The notes under the pieces were generated by a model. It did no database searches and had not been told where the DNA came from. It saw nothing but the letters and a program-made list of their open reading frames with translations. Shown one piece after another: positions 12,055 to 25,500 of a stretch of DNA of 64,000 nucleotides (within the stretch, counting starts at the first letter, position 1; each line of letters begins with the position of its first letter). Position numbers and translations under genes: made by a program. This DNA is from Macrotrachela quadricornifera (Eukaryota > Rotifera > Eurotatoria > Philodinida > Philodinidae): positions 1 to 64,000 of the forward strand of contig JAJEKB010001325.1 of NCBI GenBank assembly GCA_022393335.1. Direction: 5' to 3'.

Positions 12055-13376
12055 CTAGATAATTAAGACAGAAACAAAATATGACAATGAACATGTCGAT
12101 AATTTGTGTTTTTTATTTATAGGCATGAAGAGAGAACGAGAGAAGTGAAGAGACACGACATTTTATCCACTTGAGTATGTCTACAATTCAGTAGAAAGAG
12201 AGGAAAGAAGAGAAACACTTGTCTTCTCGTCACTGATTTTTTTTTTGCCGCATCACATAGCATACTTGACGCATAAGCGATTATGTTAAATAATAAACCA
12301 TCATCGATCGTTGTGATTATCACAAGCAAAATTCTTATTGTTATTCTAATGCATCTAACTTATTATAGCGACTTTATGTCCTTACAAAAAAATATTCTAA
12401 AGTATGTATATATGTTACTAGTCTTCTCATTACTCTTGAACGAGAAAAAACATTCAATCATCAATACTTACCTATAATAGTATAAGTAGAACTAACATTC
12501 GTAAGAATAAAAAAACAATACTTCTCTTGATCAATTAAAAATGTATAACGGGTAAAGTACGAAAAATATTTTGTACGCAAAATATATATTAAGAAAATGA
12601 TGACATGGAATATTAAGCATATAAAGTTTGAACATGTCGTTTTTTTCGAATTTATTGACACAAATGACATATTTCATGTAAATATTTATAATGAAAAATA
12701 GTATAAAATCTTTCAAAAATAATTGGGAAAAAGTTTAGTTAATTTTGACAAACATTGATAGAAATGATTTCATATATATAGATCAATTTTTCTTTCTCTT
12801 GTAATGGAAACGGACATATTAGTCAATATTTGCCTTTCTATCCTATTTTACCAAAAATCAAAAGATTGTTTAGCCTTGAAAAAAACTTTCTCGTTCTTTT
12901 TGCAAAGTTTTAAATTACAAAATAATGAATCACTATAATGTTGTTTATAGATTTTACTTATAAATGTGTACGCAAAAATCAACGTTTCTTTGTCACACAT
13001 TTTATATATGTTTTACATTGACTATAGAAGAACATGTATGTAAAATAGTGAAAAAGTGTCTTTTTTTTTCTGAAATAATAGAAGAGATTTTAAAGTACAA
13101 AAATCGATTCTAACCTTCTCTCTAGTTTAATTTCATAATCTATGAAAAGTATTATACACGAGATAACTCTATTAATTTTCAACTATATGTTAATTGATGC
13201 ATTCTTTTTTATAATTGATATGTATGTATATATTGATACCTATCTCTAATTGATGCTGATTTCTCTAAAATTGATGTTATCGATTTAACGTATATATTGG
13301 TATATAATAATCATACAAATGATTTATTATCATCTTATCAAAATTTTAAAGGTATTCTGTAATACTATCAATTGTA
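12055..13376. other. Intergenic between divergent genes
   Basis: About 1.3 kb between the starts of the minus-strand gene ending at 12054 and the small plus-strand gene at 13377. It should hold both promoters. Overlapping short ORFs at 12117-12716 on both strands lack coding character. Confidence 0.4.
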
Positions 13377-13748
13377 ATGTCTGTTTCAAAACAAATGGTA
13401 ATGAGTTTTTTTCTTTTTTTATTAGATACATGATAGAATTCAATTTTATATTGTAGGTTTCAATTAAATACAAAGAACAATATTTGGAATTGATTGTTAA
13501 ACAGAAAACAGCAGCAGTTGAACGTTGTAAAAAAAGAACATCAGAACTGGTCATTAATTGTCAAAATGAACAAGATTTGTTAAAGTAAATATCGTTTTTT
13601 TTTTGTATAAAAATTTTTATGTTTTTATTTTTATCTTAGTCTAACTGATCAACCAAATTGTAAACCAAAGAAATTCAAATCACAAGATGCAATACCAATG
13701 ACAGATGATGATTATTTACTTGCTGAACTCAATGGTCATTTTGAATAA
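13377..13748 (+). CDS. Candidate small protein, 85 residues, three exons
   Basis: Exons 13377-13397, 13457-13584 and 13640-13748 keep phase with introns of 59 and 55 nt that have normal GT donors and TTGTAG/ATCTTAG acceptors. The peptide starts MSVSKQMVSIKYKEQYLELI, is Lys/Glu-rich in the middle, and ends in an acidic tail (TDDDYLLAELNGHFE). It is probably a soluble, partly helical protein. I recognise no family. Support is the splice structure and the absence of frame breaks in 86 codons; the alternative is a chance assembly of short open stretches, or a remnant of a longer gene. Confidence 0.45.
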
Positions 13749-16688
13749 TGAAGTTTTCTTTTTCATGTAGAGATATAATAAACTAGTGTGATAATCTATT
13801 ACGAAAATAAATTGGTTAAATATTTCAAAGAAAAAAGAGTTCATGATATAGTTTTAAAAATTTTACTAAATCATCTTATAATAGAGCAATAAAAGACACC
13901 ATTATATAGAATTTTTTATTTAGTTTTATTGAAAGAAAAAAATTTCCATTAATATTTTTCAATGAAAAACAACAAGACAAATTTTTTTGGGCTCTCTTGA
14001 AAGTAAAACAATCTTATGAGTGAGAATATATAGAAAAATTCAGAAATGATTCTTGTTCATACGAGTAATTATGAAATAGATATATTTTATTGTACTTATA
14101 AGAATACATCAATATTGATCAATGGTGGAATATCTTCATATGAAATAGAACTTTGGATAGTCTGTGAAGATGGACTATGCATAATAATATATATAATTTC
14201 GATTGTCCTTTTAATATATCAAGATGTTAAAGACTAAGTAGAAATAAATTTTCTACGTTCCGTAATAAGCGTATGAATAGTGAGCGTGAAGGGTAAGTGA
14301 TTACTAGAAAATTTGAGATACACGTGCTGATCGTTTTTGATAATTTGTATAGTACTGTAGAAAATTATAAGAGCAGAGAATGTTTTGATGTCTCTATATG
14401 TATAAATTCATTCAAGTATGATCTATTAATAATTGGAGTTAGATTTCTTTGTTTGAAATTGTCAAAAATTGAAATAAGGCATGGTTATGGAAATTTGTTT
14501 ATTTTTCAGTTAATTAAAATTATGAGAATATACAAGTACTTTCTTATTTTTTGTGCAAGATAGATGTAACTTTGTTATGGAGATTACACAAATAGATAGA
14601 AGAATTTATTTTCAACACTCACACAGGAGAAACTTTTAAGATTGATTTGTATTTTTAGATTTAAAATTCCATTTTTTTGGTTAAGCCAATGATCTTCTTT
14701 TATCCTTTGGCATTGAAAATAAAGAAAACTGTCTTTATTTTTAAAAAAAATCATACTTGATTGCATGTATGTGGCATATTAGTTATATGAAGTAGAAAAA
14801 AGTTAATAAAAATAAAACTTTGTGCAATGAAGGAGATAATAAAAAATACCAATAAATGAGTTTATCTTCGCTGTTCTTTTTATTAAGTATGTTTCTGAAA
14901 TATTTGATTTAAATGATTTACATAGAGGAATTCATGGTGTTAATAGAGAAAATGACAGTATCTATGTTCAATCACGAATAATTGGAGAATGTAATAATAC
15001 AAGTATTAACGAAATAAATTTATTGTATAAAATGTTCATTATTTACGAATTCAATTTATCAAATAACGACTATTTTTAGTTGAACAAGAGAAGTTAGAAG
15101 GAAACAAATACTTCTTTTAATCGTTCTATTTTACTCTCTTATTAATAAAATTCAAATGACAAATATATAAAATATACTTAGATAGAAACTTATACCTACA
15201 TTCAACACAAAATGATATTCTTTATTCATCTTACACTATATTTCATGTTGTCCATTGTAGAAATTAATCGTAAACAACCAGTCTTATTATTTGATATTTC
15301 TCGTTACATATATTATGAAATTGTAAAAACTACTATTGATTGGAAAAGCAAGCACATATCACATACTGAATGATTTATACCATATGAATCAAACTCATTC
15401 CTCATGAAGAAATTAAATAATTATGATGGTGATGAATATAAAAAAAATCGTTATAAATAATAAAGAATAACACTAAAAGATTACTTTTTTTTTTGTCTGA
15501 TATTATCTATATGTATATCTAATACGATTTACTAATAAATGTTTTTAAAAATTTATCTAAAATAATTATGTATCCATCCTTGATTAGTGTAATAGAAGAA
15601 ATTAATCAAACTGAATAACATTCATTCTCCTTCTTTTCAATCGGATTTTATTTTTTTGACAAAACAGAAACGAATCATAAAAATATCTGTAGAATTATTA
15701 TTATAATATTCTTTTTAATAAAACTTAAATAACGAATCAGTTAATAAATTGTATGATTATAAAAAAATATTAACATGCCTGTCATTGCATTTTATAAACC
15801 ACAACTAACTACTATATGACCTTGTACCTGCTTTCTTTTTTTAGTAATTCGATGTGTTATGAATAGCATTGATGATAGAAAACCAAAATAATAACAATCC
15901 GACATAATAGTCGTGTTTACCTATATTATTTTGTTTATATGTGAAGTTGCAATCTTTGTATAGTATCTATGTGTCCATGACAAGATAAATTGCTACTATG
16001 CATATGACTGGTATCAAACACCTTCATTTACATTTCTATCATCACTAAAATCAACCATCAACAATTACAAATGATTCTTTGAGGGTGAATGTCTGTCATA
16101 TGAAATATGTTCATTCTATATTACAAAAAAATCTTTTCTACTGAACATAAATTAAAATAAACATATATTCAAGGTTGTTGATTGTCCTATTCATTTACAT
16201 CTTCAGCTTATGTAATCATAAACATGATGGATGATGAAGGAAAAGAATAGGTGAATGAATGAATGAGTATATGACTGATGCATACGACACCTAATCATTT
16301 ATACAAGTATTTGGCCTTCGATCGCAATCATTTGTAGTACGCATATGTAATTTTTGACTTTACGTGCGTATCAAACGTAAAACCGCACATACAGATGCGA
16401 GAAGACAGTAACGAAAAGTATTGACGACAAAAAAGAAAAGGAAAAAAATTCCACACCCGACTAAACACCAGTATGAGAGAGCAAACATACTACTAGCTCA
16501 CTCTGTTTGAATATAAAATGGTTTGTATTATCTATATTGTACAGATTTTTTGAAGTAAGTACCTTTATTTGGCATAAATATAGAGCAAAATAAGCAATCC
16601 GTGTTAATCACATTATCTCATCTTTTGTTTTTACCTTTTTATTATTTTAGATTAAATTTACTTTCAAGGTGAGATTCTAGATTGGAAT
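13749..16688. other. Large intergenic region, nothing recognised
   Basis: Nearly 3 kb of AT-rich sequence. Short ORFs (for example 14046-14237 and 14297-14563) have no family resemblance and no flanking splice signals in phase. The last 200 bases before 16689 probably hold the next gene's promoter and 5' UTR. Confidence 0.45.
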
Positions 16689-18654
16689 ATGTCTTACGAA
16701 GAATCATCATCATTTTATCAGAGCAGTTCTAGTGGTCAAGAACTTGGCGGAGGTAAGTTTAACTCACATTAATCAAAAAAATCTTTAGAAATAAATACAT
16801 ACTGTATTCATTTATATTGTTTCATGCATACTTTTAGGTGAATATGGTGTTGCTATTGGTGGAGGTCTAGGAGGTGCAGAACAAGAAAGTTATTCAAGCT
16901 ATCAATCAACATCTACAGCAGGTTATGGAGGTGATTCTACAGGTGCAATTCTCGCTGCTGCTGGTGGTAGTAATACTGGTGCATATTATGCATCATCATC
17001 TTTGGGTGAAGCTGGAGCTGATGAAGCACTTCTAGCTGGTGGTGGAGGTGGTGGTGGTGGATTTTATTCATCAGCATCCTTTAGTGAAGCCGGAAGTGGT
17101 GCGGAAGCACTTAGTAGTGGCTTAGAAGCTGGTATTGCACAACAAGCTGTTGAGGGTGTATCTTTAGCTGGTGGTGCTGGTTATACTTCTAGCAGTTTTG
17201 AACAACAATCAGCTTCAGCAACTTATGCAACTGATGCTCAAGGTCTCTTTAAAGATCCTAATCCTGAAGTTATTCGACGACCAGCTCCTGGAGGTACACA
17301 AACATTGACTCAACGAGTTTTAGTTCGATTTTTACAACCACCACCAGTTCCTCCACCAGGCGTAAATATTCTAAATTCAATTTTATATAATAAATATTAA
17401 AAAAAAACAATTTCTTTTTCAACAATTTTAGCCTCTTATTATCAAAGAAATTCGTCCACCTCAACCCCCTCCACCTCCTCCACTTTATATTCGTGAGTAA
17501 AAATTTATTTTGAAAAATATAATCTATATATCTTATAATAAAGGACAACGTCCACCACCACCACCTGTATTACCACCAATTGTTATTCGTGAAAATCCAC
17601 CTAAATTGCCACCAAAAGTAGGCACACAAGGTATAATTATTTATAAACAATATATAAATTTACAAGAAAAAAATATTTTTGATTTTTAGTAATTACAAAA
17701 ATGCTCCCACCTGTACCTACACCACCTCGTTCAGTAATTATTGAACGTTTACCACCTTTACCACCTAAACCACGTGATGTTATCGTCGAACGTTGGTTAC
17801 CATATAAAGCTCAACAGAAACGTCGTGTTATTATTCAACGAGCACCACCTCCTAAAATCCAACCACCACGTAACATTATCATTTAGTATGTAGAGAATCT
17901 TGATAATTTATATGATACATGTACTAATTGATACTTATTTATAGCTACGAACCACCCAAGGCTCAAGTTGTTCGTCGATTTGAAAATTTAGGTGTTCAAC
18001 GTGCTAATCCAGCTGAATACCTAGCACGATATGGTGCTCAATTAGAAGATTCTCAAACACTTCTTACACATGCTCGTCAAGCAGGTGTTGTTGAAGATAT
18101 TGTAAGTCTATTTCAATTTAATATTTTTATATTATTAATTTCGAAGAAAATGTAATAGTTATTATAATATTATTTTCTTCATTTAGTCACCTCCTGGTGG
18201 TGTAGCATCCAGCTTTCAATCATCCAGTTATGAAGGTTATCAATCAGGTGGAATTGATGCTGGTGCTGCTGGTTATAATATTGCTTCGTCTTCAGTTGGT
18301 GGTTATGATGTTGGTGGTGGTGGTCTTTCTGCAGTCGGGGGTGCCGATCTTTCTACAATTGGAGGTGCTGGTCTTGATTTAGTTGGTGGTGGTGGTGGTG
18401 GTGGATTCTCATCAGGTAGCTATGAAGCATCATCATCTTATAGTTCAAGTGGTGGTGGTGTTGGTGGTTATGCTGGAGGTCTTGAATCATCATTTGGTGT
18501 TGAAAGTGCAGGCAATATTGCTGGTGCTGGTGGTTATACTGGAGGTCTTGAATCATCCTTTGGTAGCTTTGGTCTTGAAAATGCAGGCAATATTGCTGGT
18601 GGTGGTAGTAGTAGTTATGAATCGTATTCATCACAACAAACATTTTCTCAATAA
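16689..18654 (+). CDS. Repetitive structural protein: Gly/Ser/Ala-rich ends, Pro-Val-rich core
   Basis: Predicted 518-residue protein from seven phase-consistent exons: 16689-16752, 16838-17361, 17432-17492, 17544-17630, 17690-17885, 17945-18101 and 18187-18654. Residues 1-165 are Gly/Ser/Ala/Tyr-rich. Residues about 170-320 carry repeats of the form PxxPRxVIIER (PPRSVIIERLPPLPPKPR, RVIIQRAPPPK). A charged, non-repetitive segment follows (FENLGVQRANPAEYLARYGA). Residues 364-518 return to Gly/Ser repeats, including a near-duplicate of AGGLESSFG...NAGNIAG. There is no signal peptide. The Val-Ile-Ile strands bounded by prolines resemble alveolin or articulin cytoskeletal repeats, and the Gly-rich ends recall keratin heads and tails. 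A cytoskeletal or cortical filament role is therefore inferred, not shown. Confidence 0.7.
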
Positions 18655-19599
18655 AATCAATTTGAAATTTTTTTATGTGGAATAAATGGACAAATTAATA
18701 TTATATGAAAAGAAAGAAGACACTTGTTTTTTATTATTCTTTTTCTTGCAATTATTGGAAAATTTTCTTTCTTTTTTTTTTTTGTTTTCATATATCATAT
18801 ATCTAGTTAATAAATACAAATTATAAAAATAATGAAATATTTATTATTTTCAAATGAATTCTAAAAAGAAGCAAAAATTATAATATATTGAATTTTTTAC
18901 ACCCTCTATCAATATATCATTATATTTGTTTATTTGTCAAAAATGTTCAACCAATTGAATAATACCGAACGAATGAATGAATAATAGTATTTCTTTTGTT
19001 ATAATATAACGATTGTAGTCAAAGTATTCAAAATATTTTGTTATTAATTTAGTGCATTAAAACAATGAAAAACATATTCATCATAAAAATATTTTTTTGC
19101 CGATAGCGAACAAATCTCATCGTTATATCAAGGTCAAATGTCATCATTTATTACGTTTCTGAATGACACTTTTTTTGTCAATTGATGAGCGATATCAATG
19201 ATGCGAATATTAATAATAATTAAAAAATATGAATCTAAATTGTTTGTTTGAAGGAAAATAAATCTATTGAAATAAAATTCAATATCATTCATTAATAAAT
19301 AATATTCAAATAATACAAGGAAAATTTGTTCATTATTAATAAGAACAAATATACATCATTTTGAAGGTTATAAAATGTTTTATATTATTTTAATATCGAA
19401 AAATTAATGATATAATATCAATAATTAGTAAATTAATTTTGTTTTTTATTTAAATAAATAAAATATCCCCAATCAGATATCTTTCTATAATTAATAATTT
19501 TTATATTATTTTATAAAATAATTAAATTATTTCGTATCTTTGTTAGATCTTAATATAAAATAATTTTTTATTTTATTTTCTAGATGTTTATTCAACCAA
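18655..19599. other. Intergenic upstream of TONSL
   Basis: AT-rich with no ORF. A polypyrimidine tract plus acceptor (TTATTTTCTAG, ending 19583) lies 16 bases before the chosen TONSL ATG, suggesting a 5' UTR splice or spliced-leader site. Confidence 0.45.
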
Positions 19600-22500
19600 A
19601 TGGATGAAAAAAGAATTCAAAGTAATAATTTTCTTTTTGATTTTGTTTTATATAATAAAATTGTTTTTCTTTATAGAACTTTTAAAAGAAGCTGAACGAG
19701 TTCGTCATATTGGTTCAAAAAATTCGACAGAAAAAATTGATATTTATCATGAAGCAGCTGAAGCATGTCGATCTATTGGTAATTTTTTTGTTTGATGTTT
19801 TTTTAAAATAAATTCGTTTTTTTTTTTAATTTACTTTTAGGAAAATATGATGATGCAATAAAATATTTTAAACTTGAATTACATGAAGCACAATCTGCTG
19901 ATTTACGTGAAGATATTCTTTATTGTCATAGATTTTTAGGAGAATGTTATTTTAGCAAAAATGAATTTTCTATAAGTGAAAAACATCATTTAAATTTTTT
20001 ATTATCAGCACAAGAATATGCAGATGATGAACGTACTGAACAAGCATATACATGTTTAGCACATACTTATTGGGTATGGTTAAGTTATTTACAAGATGAT
20101 ATATTACATGATTCTAAATGTGATCAATTTCCACGTGAAATATGTAAAAAAAGTTTAGATGCAGCAAAAAATAGTTTATTAATGATTGAAAAACTTGATT
20201 ATCAACTTAAAATTGATATGAATAAAAAACAAAATATTAAAATAAAAGATTTTGAAAAAAGACAACATGATTTAGCATTAAAACGTGTTCGAGCTTATAT
20301 TAATATTGGTAAATAAATATTATTTTATATGAATAATTATTTTTATTATTTATTTAGCTAATGCTATGAGTGAAAAATATACAACCGATGATAAATCTGG
20401 TGCTAGTCTTAAAGCTCTAAGTCAATATATTAAAAGTGCAATAGAACTTGCTAAGTAAATAAATTTATTATTTAAAATTATATATTCAAAAAATAATGGG
20501 GAATGATAGAAGATGTTTTGTAGAATAATCATTGCATCTCTTAATTTTTTTAAAAGTATATGAGATAACTCATAGCACGAAAGTTTGGCCAAAAAATATT
20601 TATTACATTTTCTACTTTTGTATTCTAATTAAAACGGTTTTCAATTTGAAATTCAGTTCCATTAACCAGTTTTTGACTCTAACTAACTGCTTTTAATATC
20701 CTTCAATGATATTCAAATATCCAAAGAAATGACTAAACATTTGTGCCCAAAACTTTCACATCATAATTTAAATTTTAACCAGTTATCATTTCATTTTAGA
20801 AAACATCAATTATATGAAGAATTAGCACGTCTTCATTCATCAGTATCAACATTCTATCTTAGTATACCAAATTTTTTACAATATAAAAAACAAATTATTA
20901 CTACTATGGAACAAGCTGTACATTACGCACAATTAGCAAAAGATACAAGTGAATATTTATCATGTTTATATGATATTGCACAGGTAAAATTTTATTATAA
21001 AATATTATCTTTTTATTTTGATAAAAATTTTTCATTTTAGACACTTCTCTTATTTGATGATTATCAAGGTGCAAAAAGGTATCTATTAAAAATTTATCGA
21101 TATCGAAAAAATGATGCAATAAAAGAAAAAGCTACTCGTGATTTAGCTGATAGTAAAATAAATATTATTTTCTAATTCAAAAAAAAAAAGACAAAATAAA
21201 TTTTTAGTTCAAAGAATTTTAACTGGACTTGAAGATCAATATGAAAAAGAAAATGATATAAGAAAAAAAATGCATTTAGCAGAAAAATGTGCTGATATTT
21301 TTTCTCATCTTAAACGAAATGAACGAAGTAAAAATTATTATTTAAAACAAGTAAATTATTAAACTTTTAAAAATTTAATAAAAAAACACTTTTTTTTTAA
21401 TAGTTAAAATATGCACAAGAATTAAATTTGAATGAAAATGAAATGGCAATTATCTATTCATCACTTGGTAGTATATGTCAAGATTTACAAGAATGGCAAA
21501 CAAGTATTGATTATTTTCGACGTGAAATGAGTTGTCGAATTGGTTTAGGTTCACGAGCTGATATTGAAGTATTTTTATTATTTAAAAAAAAACAAAAATA
21601 AAAATTTCTTTTTTTTTCTTTATTTATGTTTAGCAAGGTTATTCGCTTTGTGAAATAATTAAATGTGAATATCGTCTTAAAATTGATCTTGATATACGAA
21701 TAACAACATTTAAACGAGTTTTAACTATTGCACGATCAACAAATGATCAAAGTTTAATTGTAATATTTTATATTAATTTTAAAATATTCGAAAATTTTTA
21801 TTTTTTTAATAGAGAATGGCAGTTGCACTTGTATTTGCTATGAAATTACGTGATTCAAATATACATTTCGACGATGATTTAGAAGAATTTATGAGTAGTA
21901 TTCGCCCAGCAATAACAGAAGAAAATTATAGTGAAATATTACGTCGTTCTGAACGTAGTAATAGTGATATAACAGATTCTTTACCGTTTAATGATGATGA
22001 AGAAGATGAAAATGAGAAAAATCAAAGTGATGATGATGATGATGATGCAATTTTAGCAACACTTTCAGATGAAACAGAAAATGAAAATGACGATGATGAT
22101 AATGAAGATGATGAATTAAATTCAACTATACGTGGCAAAGGTCGACAGGTATATAGAGATAAATAATTTTTATTAGATACGACTAATTATTCATTTGTTG
22201 TTAATTTTGTTTTTTTTTTGTAGAGAAAAAGAATTTGGAGAAATTGTTATGGTGAAAGTCGTTTACATTTAGCTTGTAAAGAAAAACATGGTTTAAAAAA
22301 AGTTAAACAATTTATTTCTGAAGGAGTAAATATAATTCTTCATCTTTTATTTACATATATTATATATATATGTGTATAGGATGATATTAATCTACAAGAT
22401 AATCATGGTTGGACACCATTACATGAAGCAGCTAATCATGGACATACTGATATAGTTCGATATCTTCTTGATTGTAAAGCAAATGTTAATGTAAAAGCTA

Positions 22501-25500
22501 ATAATGGTATAACTGCTCTAATTGATGCATGTAATAGTGGACTTTTTGATATTATTGAAATCTTACTTTCATATGGTGCAAGAACAAATATTCGTACAAA
22601 TAATGTTTGTTAATTTTGAAAATATTTTTCTTTTTTTTTTTGAAAAAATTATTTGAATATTTTAGGGTTATACAGCTGTGGATTATTTGACATTATATGA
22701 TGAAAATATGTCACCAAATGATCGTATTAAATTTAATCGTTTAAAAGAATTACTTTTAGCTTCTATGAGAAGTAAATAATTTTCATCTTTCTTACATAGA
22801 TAATTATTGATGTAGAGAATTCGAAAAGTATTCACAAGTGTTGGAGATATACATGTATCACATACTAGGTTTTTCTTCAGTCTACTATCATATGTTCTAT
22901 ATTGAACGTTCACTAATATATCCGTTTGTCATACTTAGTTTTCTCCAACATGCTTATATTTACATACCGGGTAGGTAGAAGTTTTGCGACATGTTTTATT
23001 TTGTACATATCTCAGTTTGAGAAAATGTTAAAAATTTAATTTTTTTTGAAAGGATATGTCATGAAATGCTCTACAAAATCTATTTGATAAAGTGTTTAAT
23101 ACAATCCCTATGAGATTGAAATTTGAAACATGATGTCGTTAGTAGCACTGATCGTAGGTAGATAAAACTTCACTAGAAACTTATAGGTAACTTTGTCCTA
23201 ATTGATTAATTAATTACAAAAACAGAACCTTTCGAATATATTAATTAATAATTAGTTAGATATTGCTTTTTTAAATAAATTGTATTGCATTATACAATAC
23301 ATGGTATATTTTTCTTTACAAAAACAACAGTTTTCACTGTGAAATATTCGTAGAACATTAATAAAAATTATAAAATAATTATAGTTAACTCTAACTGCTT
23401 AATTAATTATGTGAAGAGGAATGTTATTGAGTTTATCAATCATATTTGCGATGAGTTATTGCTAAAATATTGGTCATAGTCTGTGATTATCTTTGTTACT
23501 ATATTTATTATGTCTATGACGTTCCCAAGGTAACTATGATGTTGCCAAGGTTGTCTGACACGGTCTAGAACGCTTTTAACTTGTTGTCTGTCACATTATG
23601 TGACGTTGTGGTAACTTGATGTTTGTCACGGTCTATAGAACATAGACCGAATTTTTGTTTCTATACACTTTAACGCCTTTTAGATTATATTTGATACAAA
23701 TTCATATTAACTAATTTTGATTGTTTTTTCCTTATTCAATATGAACAGACTATATGATAGTGCTATGTTCTAGCGTCTTGAGCATGAGAAAAATCTTTGA
23801 AAAATCTTTTTATTTTTACAATAGAAATTTGTTCATACAATTCGTATACAGCTTTTGACAGCACATCTTTCATAAACAAAATCAAGTTCTATCATTTTCT
23901 CAAGCTGAAATATATACAAAAAAAAACACTGTAAATGTTTTCGAACAGTCAATCGCAATATAGTACAGATATTAAATATTCATCATCTAGAAGAATCATC
24001 AGAACCAATCAAGGAAAATTATTTCTATATACCTTTGTAGAGCTTTCCATGAAACATCTCTCAACAAAAAAGATATATATCCAGAATAAAAAAATGTCGC
24101 AAAACTTTTAGCTTATTCAATTAATGTATCCATGATTCCCTTTTGTTATTCAATATTATATTGATTAGTCTACTAGTTCTGTTCGTCTCTATACTTTGTT
24201 GTATGTTATATGAATAACTCGAACTCACATAATCATAGAATTTACAATACTCAATGAATTTCTAATGTATTTAGAGGATGAACCTACTTATTGTACACAG
24301 CGAGTTGTTCGTAGTGATTTTGGAAATGAATCAGATGAAGAAGACGTGTAAGAACAATTAATATATAAGAAAAAAAATCATCTTTATACATTTGGTTTTT
24401 AATAGAACATTAAAAGGTGAACATAATTCTAATAGTAATGATAGTAATGATGATGTTATCGAAGATAATACTGATAAACGACCACAATATAAAAATATTA
24501 TGAATAATATTCGACGTGGAATTCGAACAGATGATGATGTAACAACTAATAAAAGAGTATAGATTTTTTTTTCCTTTAATTTATTAATAAAATTTCATTA
24601 TTAAAATATTATTTAGTCACCATTAAAAAAGAAAAAATCTAAATTAACACCATTTGTATCTGATGCTGAATATGAACGATTGAATACTAATGAAAAAAAT
24701 TGGGTTGTTAATGATATAGAACCAATTGAAATCGGAAGCTCATCTACATCAACAAAAACACGAAAACAACGTCCTCAACGGTCACGTTCACCATCAGTTT
24801 CATCATCACATACACCAGCACGTAAACGAAGACGAACAATAACTGATACAATATCTTCGCCAACAATTTCCAATCCTATTCCTCCTTCTCTTCCTCCTCT
24901 ACAACCATCAAATGATAATAATCTTGTTGCTCTTGATGATTTGAATTTATTTTCACCATTAAAAAAAGATTCATCTGTACCATCTCATCCTCCTCCGTCA
25001 CTTTCACCAGTTCTACAAGTAATGACACCAAAATCAGTAACAAGATCTCGGCGTCCATCATCAACATCATCAACAAATACCATAACAACAACAACAACAA
25101 CTATTAATCTTCCATCTTCAATTTCAAATGATTCAACAACAAGAATTATTCGATGTTTAGCAAATACAAATCAACGAACCAGTGAAGATAAAAAACTTCG
25201 AATACCAATGTAAAACAAAAAGAAAATCATCAATCAAAAACTTTTTTTTTTATAAAAATTTCTTTTTCAGGTCACCATTAGATACATTAACTAATCTTCG
25301 TTATCAAGTTCTCAAACGATTATATGATAATTTTAATATTTATGCATGTTCTGTTATACTTTATGATCGACAAGATTGGGAATAATATTTTATATTTAGA
25401 TAAAAGCAATTTATATTGAAAAAGATCCAGTTCTTGTATATGAACAACTTTGTAAAGCAAATAAAATGGGTAAAAAGAATTACCTTTTTTCTTTCGAAGA

